Shown in pieces: positions 7,503 through 15,562 of a stretch of 27,587 nucleotides of DNA (positions are counted from its first letter, which is position 1; each line of letters starts with the position of its first letter). Source of the DNA: DATKZH01 sp964475955 (GTDB lineage Bacteria > Planctomycetota > Planctomycetia > Pirellulales > Thermoguttaceae); the NCBI GenBank assembly GCA_964475955.1, contig CAYYZY010000106.1:1-27587 (forward strand), read 5' to 3'. The notes under the pieces were generated by a model. The model did not search any database, had not been told where the DNA came from, and saw only the letters and a program-made list of their open reading frames with translations. Position numbers and translations under genes: made by a program.

Positions 7503-8867
7503 CTACTCGCGCCGGAGTTTCTCTTCGTGGCGGAGCTCGCCGGTGGGGCTGAAGTGGCGGCCGGTGAACACCACCTCGCCGCCCTCGCGCTCGACGGTGC
7601 CGATGAAGTATCCGCCGCGGATCTTCAGGTACCGGTGTTGCGGCTTGCGCATCTTCAGGTTGTACCCGCCGGCGTGCTGGTTGGTGCTGGGGCCGGTGCC
7701 GAACTCCCGGACGCCGGTCTCCGGGTCGACGGAGACGTACTGCCAGTGGCGGTCGCCGTTGATGACGAACATGTCGTGCTCGGCCAGGAACTTGCGCAGC
7801 AGGTTCCCCTCGTAGGCGAACGCCTTGTTGGAATGGTTGTCGGACTTGCCTTTGGGCCGGTCGGGGCCGACGACGGGCGTGGGACTGATGAGGATCTTGA
7901 CCGGCGCGTCGGATTCCTCGACGGTCCGCTGAAACCAAGCCATCTGCTCCTTGCCCCAGATCGTCTTCTCGGGGCCGTCGGGCATGCGGTTCGAGCTGCG
8001 GTAGTCGCGCCCCTCGACGAGCCACACCTGGAGGTCCTTGCCCCAGCGGATCGTGCGGTAGGTCAGCTCGCCCATGGGATTCTCGTCGCGGAAGATCTTC
8101 AGCCCCTGGTCGAAGGTGAAATCGCCGGCGGTCTGGCCGGGCCAGCAGTCGTTTTTGAGGGTGTCGTGGTCGTCCTTGATGAAGTAGCTGGAAACGAGGC
8201 GATGGAAGTTGCGCTGGTTGGGGTAGTGGTACATGCGGTGCCAGTGGGCGCGGGCCTGATCGACCGTCTTGGCGGCGATGGGGTCGGCCTTGTCGTAGTA
8301 GACGATGTCGCCGGTGTGGACGAAGAAGTCGGGCTCGTGGTCGAGCATCGTCTTGTACATCAGGTGCCCGTTGTCGCCGTCGTCGAGCGTCCAGAAGCCC
8401 TGGCACGTGACCACGGCAAACGCGACCTCCGCCGGTTCGACCGGGTCGTAGGCCGTTCGGAAGCGACCTTCCAGCGTCTTCTGGTTCCCTTCCGCCCGCG
8501 CCTCGAGCCGGAATTCGTACGCGGTGCCCGGCTTCAGCCCAGTGAGGACGACCTGGCAAGCGCAGTCGTCTTCCGGGGCGTTGGCGACCCAATCGGTGAG
8601 GCGGGCCTGGTCTTCGGCGCCCTGCGGCCAGTAGGCCACACGCACCTCGCCCTGCATGCCGGGTATGAAGTAGGTTTCGGGATCGCAGTCGGGCACCTTC
8701 GCCAAGCGGGTCCACACGATGGCGCGGGTCTGCGAGACTTCGCCGACCTTCACGCCGTTGGCCAAAAAGGGCGGCTCGCCGGCCGAGGCGGCGCTCAGCG
8801 CGACGGCGAACGAGCACAAGACGATCCAACACGCCAGGCAGGCGATTTGCAGGCGCTTTTCGTTCAT
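7503..8867 (-). CDS. phoD: PhoD-type alkaline phosphatase/phosphodiesterase
   Basis: The 454-residue protein begins with a signal peptide (NEKRLQ, then the hydrophobic CLACWIVLCSFAVAL, cleavage near ASAGE), so it is secreted or periplasmic. Residues about 35-140 form the PhoD N-terminal domain (GVKVGEVSQTRAIVWTRL, then a fibronectin-like segment ending LKPGTAYEFRLEA). The metallophosphatase core shows HTGDIVYYDKADP, the metal-binding block FIKDDHDTLKND and, near the end, INGDRHWQYVS. These enzymes release phosphate from phosphomonoesters or diesters, usually with Ca2+ and Fe3+. The ATG at 8867 has GGAGG upstream; an in-frame ATG at 8906 would add a stretch that spoils the signal peptide. It ends with TAG. 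It is the last gene of the minus-strand series, 75 bases after the TIM-barrel gene's original stop. Confidence 0.87.
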   Translation of the reverse strand: MNEKRLQIACLACWIVLCSFAVALSAASAGEPPFLANGVKVGEVSQTRAIVWTRLAKVPDCDPETYFIPGMQGEVRVAYWPQGAEDQARLTDWVANAPEDDCACQVVLTGLKPGTAYEFRLEARAEGNQKTLEGRFRTAYDPVEPAEVAFAVVTCQGFWTLDDGDNGHLMYKTMLDHEPDFFVHTGDIVYYDKADPIAAKTVDQARAHWHRMYHYPNQRNFHRLVSSYFIKDDHDTLKNDCWPGQTAGDFTFDQGLKIFRDENPMGELTYRTIRWGKDLQVWLVEGRDYRSSNRMPDGPEKTIWGKEQMAWFQRTVEESDAPVKILISPTPVVGPDRPKGKSDNHSNKAFAYEGNLLRKFLAEHDMFVINGDRHWQYVSVDPETGVREFGTGPSTNQHAGGYNLKMRKPQHRYLKIRGGYFIGTVEREGGEVVFTGRHFSPTGELRHEEKLRRE

Positions 8868-8913
8868 CGGAGGCCTCCAGGTAACGGGGATGCGTTCGAG
8901 AAACACGTGCTGC

Positions 8914-8937
8914 GATCGGCCTCCATTGTAGCCGATC
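8914..8937 (-). promoter_or_regulatory. Inverted repeat around a -10-like box upstream of phoD
   Basis: GATCGGC (8914-8920) and GCCGATC (8931-8937) form a 7-bp inverted repeat. Between them the minus strand has TACAAT (8925-8930), a good -10 box. This is how a repressor operator would be arranged. No convincing -35 hexamer is visible. Confidence 0.35.
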
Positions 8938-8942
8938 GGCGG

Positions 8943-9092
8943 TCAGCTATCAGCAGCAATCAGCCCGTGCTCGCGCATCCACGCGACGTAGCGGGCGGCG
9001 TAGGCGTCGAGGTTCGCGAGGCTCCCGCCGCCGCGCACGGGGCAGCACATCTCGTAGTTGGCCGTGCCGTCGAACCCGCCGTCGCGGAGCCC
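8943..9092 (-). pseudogene. Detached C-terminus of the TIM-barrel isomerase
   Basis: These 49 codons lie in the same frame directly after the TAG at 9093-9095. They read LRDGGFDGTANYEMCCPVRG and continue to AAD-Ser before TGA. This is the expected C-terminus of the family. The Glu in the YEM motif is, from knowledge of related isomerases, probably a metal ligand, so the truncated product should be inactive. The uninterrupted protein would be 300 residues long. Confidence 0.65.
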
Positions 9093-9845
9093 CTAAAAGA
9101 ACGCCGGATAGTCGATGAAGCCGTCGCCGAACGGGACCGCACGGACCAAGTCGGGCGCGACCGGCCGGTAGTTGATCGCCCGGGGGTCGTAGCGGAATTG
9201 CGGCAGGCGGACGTAGTCGGCATTGGTGGTGATCGCCGTGTGGGGGGCCATGCGCGACGCGGCCCGGTAGAGGTCCTCGCCGCGAAGGGCGGGCGACCAG
9301 GCGTCGAAGCCGGCCTTGCAGTTGGGCCGGTCGACGTCGCCCAAAAGCTCCAGCAGCACGTCGGTGTGCACGGCCAGGTCGTGATGGTTCTGCACGGCCA
9401 GGGTCGCGCCGTGCTCGGCGGCGCGATCGCTCGCCTCGCGCAGGGCGGCCACGACGCGGCCCCACGTGACGTGCGGGCTCTGCCCCTCGACCTCGTACGC
9501 CGTGAACACGCGGACCACCGAGGCCCCCAACTCGGCCCCGATTCGCGCCAGGGCCTCGACGTAGGCGATCTGCATCTCCAGGTACGGCACCTCGGCCGCG
9601 CCGGCGCCGGACAGGTCGGTGTAGCCGGCCACGGCCGCACAGACTACGTGGTTCTCGTCGAGCGCCGCGCGAATCGCGGCGATCTGCTCGGGCGTTGCAT
9701 CCAAGGGCGAGAGGTGCGGGCGCTTGCCCATCAGCATCACGGCATCGTAGCCGAGCTCGGCCGCCTTGCCGATCAGGGCGGCAGTATCGAGGGCGTGCTG
9801 GCCCCACAGGCCGGCGTAGCTGACGGAGAAGAGGCTCAACTGCAT
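9093..9845 (-). CDS. Sugar phosphate isomerase/epimerase-like TIM barrel, ended early by an in-frame TAG
   Basis: The frame starts at the ATG at 9845 (GAGGAC upstream) and encodes a TIM barrel of the xylose-isomerase-like (AP_endonuc_2) superfamily: QLSLFSVSYAGLWGQ, the strand GYDAVMLMGKRPHLSP, the strand VVRVFTAYEVEG, the metal and substrate segment TLAVQNHHDLAVHTD, then KAGFDAWSPALRG. Members isomerise or epimerise sugars and inositols, often alongside FAD or NAD oxidoreductases. Translation stops after 250 residues at TAG (9093-9095), in the middle of the conserved DYPAFF...LRDGGFDG motif. The same frame remains open and family-like to the TGA at 8943-8945. TAG is a normal stop here (it ends the SDR, PhoD and permease genes), so this looks like a nonsense mutation or a base error, not recoding. 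Confidence 0.75.
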   Translation of the reverse strand: MQLSLFSVSYAGLWGQHALDTAALIGKAAELGYDAVMLMGKRPHLSPLDATPEQIAAIRAALDENHVVCAAVAGYTDLSGAGAAEVPYLEMQIAYVEALARIGAELGASVVRVFTAYEVEGQSPHVTWGRVVAALREASDRAAEHGATLAVQNHHDLAVHTDVLLELLGDVDRPNCKAGFDAWSPALRGEDLYRAASRMAPHTAITTNADYVRLPQFRYDPRAINYRPVAPDLVRAVPFGDGFIDYPAFF

Positions 9846-9916
9846 GATTTCTGTCCTCGGAAGGCGGCACCGACGGCGGATGGCACGAAACGGAACGGGG
9901 GGCGGCCCTCGCGGCC

Positions 9917-10864
9917 TCACGACTCCTCGTCGTCACCCTCGCGGAGTTCCCGGGCTTTCTGTTCGTCGCGTTCGGCCTTCTCGTCGTCGCCTGCCGCGCG
10001 ATAGGCCCGGGCGCGGGCGGCGTAGGCCTTGGGTTGTGTGGGGTGAAGCTCGATCACCTTGGTGAAGTCGTCGATTGCCCGGTCGTACCGGCCTTTCTGG
10101 GAGTAGGCGACGCCGCGGCGCGCGTAGGCCTGCCACATGGGCTCAAGCCGGATGGCCTCGGTGTAGTCGTCGATGGCTTGGTCATATTCGGCCAGGCTCA
10201 TGTGGGCCACGCCCCGCCAGTAGTAGGGCTCGTGCCACTCGGGGAAGACGCGGACGGCGATCGTGAGGTCGGCCAGGGCGCCGTCGACGTCGCCGATGCG
10301 CAAGCGGGCCGCGCCCCGCAGGTAGTAGGCCTCGGCCCGACTCGGATCGAGGCGGACGGCTTCGGAGAGATACGCCACGGCCCGCCCGTAGTCCTCGCCC
10401 TGCTTGCACGCCTCGAGGCCCTGCTGGAACCGGTGCTCGGCGGTCCGCTTCTGGACTCCCAGCCCGAGCCAACCCATGCCGAGTCCGACGACGAGGATCC
10501 CCAGGAGGATCGGGATGACGCGCGGACTGAACTGCTGCCGGCGGCGCCGCAGGACTTTCAGGTCTCGGTCGGTGATCTGGGTCGGGGCTTTGGCCAGCAC
10601 TCGCCGGCCGACGTCGGTAATGCGCACGCGGCCCAGGCCTCGCTTTTCCAAGAGCCCGGCCTTGACCAGTTGGATCTCCGCTTGCGCGACGCAAGCGCCG
10701 ACGTAAGCCTTTAGCCCGCTTTCCGTCCACTGCTGCCGCTCGTCCTCGGTCAGTTCGACGCGGTCGACGAGCGTTTGCTTCAGGCTGCGCAGCGAGCGAA
10801 CCTGCCCGTCGGCGAGCAACTCGACGAGCGGCAGCAGGCAGTCGCGGTAATTGAGAATCCGCAT
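9917..10864 (-). CDS. Mrr_N-like domain fused to a membrane span and TPR repeats
   Basis: The 315-residue product starts at the ATG at 10864. Residues about 4-100 resemble the N-terminal winged-helix domain of Mrr restriction endonucleases (Mrr_N): LLPLVELLADG, then VELTEDERQQWTESGLKAY, AEIQLVKAGLLEKRGLG and RVRITDVGRRVLAKAPTQIT. There is no Mrr nuclease domain. Instead a basic stretch and one membrane span (about 115-137) lead to four or five TPRs (about 143-300), such as AVAYLSEAVRLDPSRAEAYY and AIDDYTEAIRLEP. This places the winged helix in the cytoplasm and the TPRs probably in the periplasm. The gene lies 139 bases after the MacB-type permease and 71 bases before the TIM-barrel gene, all on the same strand. 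Function unknown; a membrane-bound regulator or scaffold is conceivable. Confidence 0.75.
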   Translation of the reverse strand: MRILNYRDCLLPLVELLADGQVRSLRSLKQTLVDRVELTEDERQQWTESGLKAYVGACVAQAEIQLVKAGLLEKRGLGRVRITDVGRRVLAKAPTQITDRDLKVLRRRRQQFSPRVIPILLGILVVGLGMGWLGLGVQKRTAEHRFQQGLEACKQGEDYGRAVAYLSEAVRLDPSRAEAYYLRGAARLRIGDVDGALADLTIAVRVFPEWHEPYYWRGVAHMSLAEYDQAIDDYTEAIRLEPMWQAYARRGVAYSQKGRYDRAIDDFTKVIELHPTQPKAYAARARAYRAAGDDEKAERDEQKARELREGDDEES

Positions 10865-11003
10865 TCCCGATTCCCCGCTTCCGCAGCAACCCGCACGGAG
10901 CGAGGGCTGCTGCTGTTCGGCCGATCTCAAGGTATCCCAGCGGTCGGAGTCCGGCAATCGGTGCTGGAGCGGGGGGCGGGGCCGCCCGGGCGGGGGCGAG
11001 GCG

Positions 11004-12335
11004 TCACTCGTGGCGGAGGGCCTCGATCGGGTCCATGGCGGCGGCGCGCATGGCCGGATAGATGCCGAAGACGACCCCAATGGTCACGGAAATCCCGAAA
11101 GCCAGCGGAATCGACTGCGGCAGGATGATCGGCTCCAGGCTGCGGACCATGTCGGGCAGTTGCTCCATCACGCGGGGCATGAAGTCCTCCAGCCGCCGCT
11201 GGATGAAGGTGATGACCGGACCGCACATCAGCCCGCCCAAAATGCCCGTGATTCCCCCCACGACCGAGAGGGAGATGGTCTCGACCAGGAACTGGCGCGT
11301 GATGTCGCCACGTTTGGCGCCCAGCGCGCGGCGGATGCCGATCTCGCGGGTCCGCTCGGTCACGGTGGCCAGCATGATGTTCATGATCCCGATTCCGCCC
11401 ACCAGCAGCGAGATGGCGGCGATCAGGCCGAGAAAGACGATGAACATCATCCGGGTGGTCCTAGCCTGTTCCAGCAGCTCCAGGGGAACGGTGACGCCGT
11501 AGTCCTTGGTATCCATGCGATGGAACATGTCCATTGTCAGTTCGACCAGGTCGGCCGTTTCGAGCACGTTGGCCACGTCGTCCACGCGGAGCGTCACCTG
11601 GGTGAGCTCGACCTTCTCGCGCTCGAAGGAGCCCGTGCGCGCGGTGATGATGAAGTCGCCGATGCGGCTCCAAAGCGTGGTGATGGGGATGTAGACGTCG
11701 CTGGAGAACTCCTGGGCGGCGAACGATCCGCCGATGCCCGCCGTCGGCGACTTGGGCTTCATCACGCCGACGACCACGTAGTAGTGCTGCTCGATGTGGA
11801 TCGCTCGGCCGATGGGGTCCTCGAAGGGGAAAAGCTGGTCGGCAAGTTCGGCGGCCAGCACGCAGTGGTTCTTCTTGTCGCGGCACTCGGCGTCGGAGAT
11901 GAAGTGTCCCCGCTGCACCTGGAGCCGGGTCACGTCGGCGTACTCGGGCGTGCAGCCGACCAGGCGGCCGTCGACGCTGCGGCCCGCGTAGCTGAATCGG
12001 CGCCGGATCTCGCGGATCGGAAGCGCCCGCTCGATCGTGGGGATCGTCTGGATGAGCCGGTCGTAATCGGCCCGGGTGATGCCGTACGCGAGGTCGCCGC
12101 GCGAGCCGGCGGTGACCTCGCTGGGGGGCTTCTTCGAGCGGACGATGATGTTCGTGGCGCCCAGGCTCTCGATCTGCTCCTGGGCCTTCTGGCTGATCCC
12201 CTCCCCGATCGCCAACAGCCAGATTACGCTCGACACCCCGATGAAGATCCCCAGCACCGTGAGCAGGGATCGCATCGGGTGCAACAGCAGGCTCTTGATG
12301 CCGAGTTGCCAGGTGCGAAGCCAGAGGAACGTCAT
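11004..12335 (-). CDS. MacB/FtsX-type ABC transporter permease
   Basis: The 443-residue inner-membrane subunit has the MacB layout. A first span lies near residues 22-45 (RSLLTVLGIFIGVSSVIWLL, then AIGEGISQ). A large periplasmic MacB_PCD domain (about 50-280) contains GATNIIVRS and the segment from YADVTRLQ to RGHFI. The FtsX domain with three spans includes GGIGIMNIMLATVTERTREI and IGIRRALGAKRGDITRQFL. With the ATPase and adaptor genes upstream it should form a mechanotransmission-type exporter that moves a substrate from the periplasm or inner membrane outward. The substrate cannot be inferred. The ATG at 12335 lies 37 bases after the ATPase stop. No outer-membrane channel gene is nearby. 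Confidence 0.9.
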   Translation of the reverse strand: MTFLWLRTWQLGIKSLLLHPMRSLLTVLGIFIGVSSVIWLLAIGEGISQKAQEQIESLGATNIIVRSKKPPSEVTAGSRGDLAYGITRADYDRLIQTIPTIERALPIREIRRRFSYAGRSVDGRLVGCTPEYADVTRLQVQRGHFISDAECRDKKNHCVLAAELADQLFPFEDPIGRAIHIEQHYYVVVGVMKPKSPTAGIGGSFAAQEFSSDVYIPITTLWSRIGDFIITARTGSFEREKVELTQVTLRVDDVANVLETADLVELTMDMFHRMDTKDYGVTVPLELLEQARTTRMMFIVFLGLIAAISLLVGGIGIMNIMLATVTERTREIGIRRALGAKRGDITRQFLVETISLSVVGGITGILGGLMCGPVITFIQRRLEDFMPRVMEQLPDMVRSLEPIILPQSIPLAFGISVTIGVVFGIYPAMRAAAMDPIEALRHE

Positions 12336-12372
12336 TCGTGGCGAGGGGTGTTGCGGGGAAGGTGCGCGGAAG

Positions 12373-13077
12373 TCAGGCGACGGTCGCCTGCTTCTCCTGT
12401 CGCTCGTCCGACAGGATCTTGCCGTCCTTGAGGCGAATGGTCCGTTTGGCTCGGGCGCCGACCTCGTTCTCGTGCGTGACCATGATGATCGTCTTGCCCG
12501 CCGCGTTGAGCCCGTCGAGCAAATCGAGGATCTCGCGGGTGGTCGCCGAGTCGAGGTTGCCGGTCGGCTCGTCGGCGAGGATGAAGTAGGGGTCGTTGAC
12601 CAGGCTCCGGGCGATGGCGACGCGTTGTTGCTGTCCGCCGGAAAGCTGGGTGGGACGGTGCCTGAGCCGGTCGCCCAACCCGACCATCTCCGCCAACTCC
12701 ACGATCCTGCGCCGCGTGTCGCCCGCCACCCGGCCCTGGTAGAACAAGGGGACCTCGATGTTTTCCAGCACCGTCAGTTGGGCGATGAGGTTGTACGACT
12801 GGAAGATGAAGCCGATGCGCGAGGCGCGGATTTCGGAGAGCTGGTCGTCGTCCAGGAGGCTGACGTCCTCCTCTCCCAGCCAGAGCGTGCCCGAAGTGGG
12901 CCGATCGAGGCAGCCCAGCAGGTTGAGCAGCGTGCTCTTCCCCGACCCCGAGGCGCCCATGATGGAAACGTAGTCGCCCTCCGGCACGTCGAAGCTGACG
13001 CCGCGCAGCGCCCGTACGACTTCGCCGTCGAGCACGTAGTCCTTCGTGAGGTCGCGGATCGAAGCGGCCAGCGTCAT
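12373..13077 (-). CDS. MacB/LolD-type ABC transporter ATP-binding protein
   Basis: The 234-residue cytoplasmic ATPase has all ABC motifs: Walker A GASGSGKST (41-49), a Q-loop in IFQSYNLIAQLTVLEN, the signature LSGGQQQRVAIARSL, Walker B FILADEPTGNLD and the switch His in VTHENEV. The NLIAQLTVLENIEVPL and NLDSATTREILDLL segments are typical of the MacB/LolD/FtsE subgroup. Its ATG overlaps the stop of the HlyD-type adaptor gene (ATGA), which indicates translational coupling, and the permease follows 37 bases later. It energises the exporter formed with those two proteins. Confidence 0.93.
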   Translation of the reverse strand: MTLAASIRDLTKDYVLDGEVVRALRGVSFDVPEGDYVSIMGASGSGKSTLLNLLGCLDRPTSGTLWLGEEDVSLLDDDQLSEIRASRIGFIFQSYNLIAQLTVLENIEVPLFYQGRVAGDTRRRIVELAEMVGLGDRLRHRPTQLSGGQQQRVAIARSLVNDPYFILADEPTGNLDSATTREILDLLDGLNAAGKTIIMVTHENEVGARAKRTIRLKDGKILSDERQEKQATVA

Positions 13078-14951
13078 GGACGGGCCCCCTGGCCGGAGCC
13101 CGACTCGCCGCCCCCCTCCGACGCCTCGCCGCCGGCCTCGGGCTTTGGCCTGGGTTTCGGTTTCGCGCCTCCCGGACCGCGCGCCCGCATCTTCTGAATC
13201 GCGGCCGTGAACTCGCCACGATCGACCGCGCCGTCGCTGTCGGTATCGACCTGCGCCAGGTTCCCCTTCAACTGGCCGGCGATCTCCTCGCCCTCAAGGC
13301 GGCCGTTGCCGTCCTTGTCCATCCCGGCAAAGGCTTGCGCCGGATTGCGGTTGCCGGGGCCCCCGGCGGGCCGCTGGCGCGCGCCTCCCTCTCCGCCGCC
13401 GCGTTCGCCGCCGCGCGCCGCCGGACGATCGCCCTGCTGGTCGCCGGCCGAGGCGACGATGTCTTCCTTCTCTTCTTCGTTGAGTTCGGGCAGGCCCACG
13501 TCGTCGCGGTACTTCGCGGCTCCCAGCACGACCCTTTCGCCCGCCTCGAGCCCCCCTTCAATGACTACGTCCTTATCGTTGGTCGAGCCGATGGTCACCT
13601 CGCGGGGGACCAGTTCGTCGCCGTCGCGGAGCACCGTGTAGTGTTTCCCGCCGTGCTCGAAGACGGCCTGGACGGGCACCTGGACCACGTTGGAGACCTG
13701 CTCGACGCGGATCGACACCTTGGCGGTCATGCCGGGCCGCATCTCCAAATTCCCAGGGAAACTGTCGATCTTGACGATCGCCTCGTACTCCTTCACGTTG
13801 CCGGAAACCCAACTCGACGGCAGCGGGTACTCGCTCACCTTCTCCACCGTGCCGGTCAGCGGGACGTCGGGGAACGCGTCGAGCTCGATCTTGGCGGGCA
13901 TCCCGGTTTCGACCGCCGAGACCCGCGCCTCGTTGATCTTGGCCTTCACCTGCATGTTTTCGGGATCGGGCAGCCGGATGATCTCTTGGCGCTCGCGGAT
14001 CATCGTCCCCTCTTCGATCACGACCTCCTGGCCGCCGCGGCGGTCCGTGACGTTGGCGTACACCACCTGCCCCGCTTGGGGCGCGCGGATGGTGCAGTTG
14101 GCAATCTGCTCCTCGTAATCGGCCAGCTTGTCCAGGTCGAGCTGGTGGCTGTGCTTCTCCGATTCGAGCTTCGCCTGGGCGATGTTGATGTCGGCCTCGA
14201 GTTGCAGGAGCATCTTCGGCTTCGTGTACTTCTCGAGCACCTCCATGGAGGTCGTGGCTCGCTCCAGCTCGATCCTCTTCCGCTCGACGTCGAACTCGTC
14301 GGCCTGCAACTCCCGGTCGGAGATGAAGCCCTTGGCGTGAAGCACCCGGCTGTCGGAAAGGTACTGCTGTGCGCGGATCAGCTCCTCTTCGGCCAGGGAG
14401 ATGTCCCCTTCGAACTCTTTCTTCTTCTCCAGGTACGTGCCTTCGAGATACTCCTCTTTGGCGATCACCGCAGTCTTCAGGTTGTTCTCCGCCTGCGTCA
14501 CCGCGGCCTTGCTCGAGTTGCACACGATCTGCTGCTGGATCCGCTTGTCTTCCAGCGCCGACGAGTCGAGCTTGACCAGCAGATCCGGCGGCTCCTCGCC
14601 CGGCTCCTTGGGCTCCCAGTCGGGAACCGGCTTCACGCGCGTTCCTTCCGGGATGATCCAGATGATCATCGTGCCCGCGCCGTGGCTCTCCACCTCGCAA
14701 CGGATCTCCACGTTGTTGGCGCTTTCCACGTTGCCGTGCTCGGTCACGTCGTGGGTGAAGGTGGCCCGCTGGACCAGATGGGTCATCGGGCCCTTCTCTT
14801 CGGAGGAGAGCGACAGTTTCGGCAGACCGAACCAGGCGATCAGCGGAACCGCGGCCACCACCGGGATCGCAAACAGCAAACCGCGGTAGGTGAACGCGCT
14901 GCGCGCTGCGGGCCGGAACGGCCCACCACGCGTGAATCCTTGGCGATCCAT
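13074..14951 (-). CDS. HlyD/MacA-type periplasmic adaptor with C-terminal EF-hands
   Basis: The 625-residue adaptor starts at an ATG with GAGGTAGC upstream. One membrane anchor (about 24-42, GLLFAIPVVAAVPLIAWFG) precedes a beta-barrel/lipoyl region, a long helical hairpin rich in Glu/Lys/Ala (about 130-270) and the return lipoyl half (CTIRAPQAGQVVYA). The beta-barrel and membrane-proximal domains follow (MPAKIELDAFPDVPLTGTV, MRPGMTAKVSI, VVQVPVQAVF). After about residue 500 the protein departs from the family: a disordered Arg/Gly linker, two EF-hand loops (DKDGNGRLEGEE, 545-556; DTDSDGAVDRGE, 569-580) and a Pro/Lys/Gly tail. The EF-hands keep acidic residues at positions 1, 3, 5 or their equivalents, and 12, so they can plausibly bind Ca2+. 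The gene heads the exporter operon and overlaps the ATPase gene. Confidence 0.9.
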   Translation of the reverse strand: MDRQGFTRGGPFRPAARSAFTYRGLLFAIPVVAAVPLIAWFGLPKLSLSSEEKGPMTHLVQRATFTHDVTEHGNVESANNVEIRCEVESHGAGTMIIWIIPEGTRVKPVPDWEPKEPGEEPPDLLVKLDSSALEDKRIQQQIVCNSSKAAVTQAENNLKTAVIAKEEYLEGTYLEKKKEFEGDISLAEEELIRAQQYLSDSRVLHAKGFISDRELQADEFDVERKRIELERATTSMEVLEKYTKPKMLLQLEADINIAQAKLESEKHSHQLDLDKLADYEEQIANCTIRAPQAGQVVYANVTDRRGGQEVVIEEGTMIRERQEIIRLPDPENMQVKAKINEARVSAVETGMPAKIELDAFPDVPLTGTVEKVSEYPLPSSWVSGNVKEYEAIVKIDSFPGNLEMRPGMTAKVSIRVEQVSNVVQVPVQAVFEHGGKHYTVLRDGDELVPREVTIGSTNDKDVVIEGGLEAGERVVLGAAKYRDDVGLPELNEEEKEDIVASAGDQQGDRPAARGGERGGGEGGARQRPAGGPGNRNPAQAFAGMDKDGNGRLEGEEIAGQLKGNLAQVDTDSDGAVDRGEFTAAIQKMRARGPGGAKPKPRPKPEAGGEASEGGGESGSGQGARP

Positions 14952-15050
14952 GGAAAGCTACCTCGCGACGACCTGTTCGCGTCGACTCGGGGGCGCCACC
15001 GAAATCCGTAGGCCGAGCCGTGGGAGGGATGGAGAGGTTGGCGCATCCTT

Positions 15051-15079
15051 ATTCTAGCCAACCCTGGGTACCCTGTCAC
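15051..15079 (-). promoter_or_regulatory. Sigma70-type promoter for the adaptor-exporter operon
   Basis: On the minus strand GTGACA (15079-15074) and TAGAAT (15056-15051) are separated by exactly 17 bases, about 100 bases upstream of the adaptor ATG at 14951. Position, strand and spacing fit a housekeeping promoter driving the exporter genes. Confidence 0.55.
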
Positions 15080-15094
15080 GCAGAGATACCTCAA

Positions 15095-15562
15095 CATGGG
15101 GGGGCGCTTGCAGCGCGCACCCCACCACGGATGAAACCCCGAAGCGCCGTTGAGGTTGCGGCCAAGCCTGAAATCCACGGCCCCGAATGGCCGTCGCGCC
15201 CCGTTGTGGCCCGATTTGCTGGGCCCGGGCAGCACGGGACGACTTCCGACCGCCTGAATGCGATCACGGCAAGCCAGCCTCGCCTACCTGCTGGCTGGCC
15301 GGCGGATCGGCGCGCCGGGCATCGGGGAGGCCAATGGACGTGGGTCTCGTTTTCCCTCGCCCCCTACGGGCCGCCCGATCCCGACCGGGCCTGAAGACCT
15401 TCTCCGTCCTGGAGGGACGAAAGCCAATAGCCAGGGGCGTCAGCCCCCAGTGCGAAGGTCGCGAAGGACCCCAACCCCCCAGCGGCCACCTAGCCCCACG
15501 GTGGATCCGGCAAGGCGGTCACTGCGAGCGGGACTGAATGGTTGCTGTCACCACCAGCGCGC
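15095..15562. repeat. Gene-free stretch with hairpin and repeat-like sequence
   Basis: Upstream of the exporter promoter I find no credible gene on either strand. The stretch holds an imperfect G/C hairpin around 15099-15121 (GGGGCGCTTGC...GCGCACCCC). A perfect 5-bp hairpin, GGGGC-GTCA-GCCCC (15434-15447), follows the phrase GGAGGGACGAAAGCCAATAG. I recall similar phrases as dispersed intergenic repeats in planctomycete genomes, but this is memory, not a search. Confidence 0.4.

Noticed and set aside
9093..9095. TAG as a recoded amino-acid codon
   Set aside because: TAG ends several normal genes in the window (SDR, PhoD, ABC-2 permease), and no structure suggesting recoding is visible beside it.
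10851..12431. Long plus-strand open frame opposite the permease gene
   Set aside because: A His/Asp/Gly-rich shadow of the MacB-type permease.
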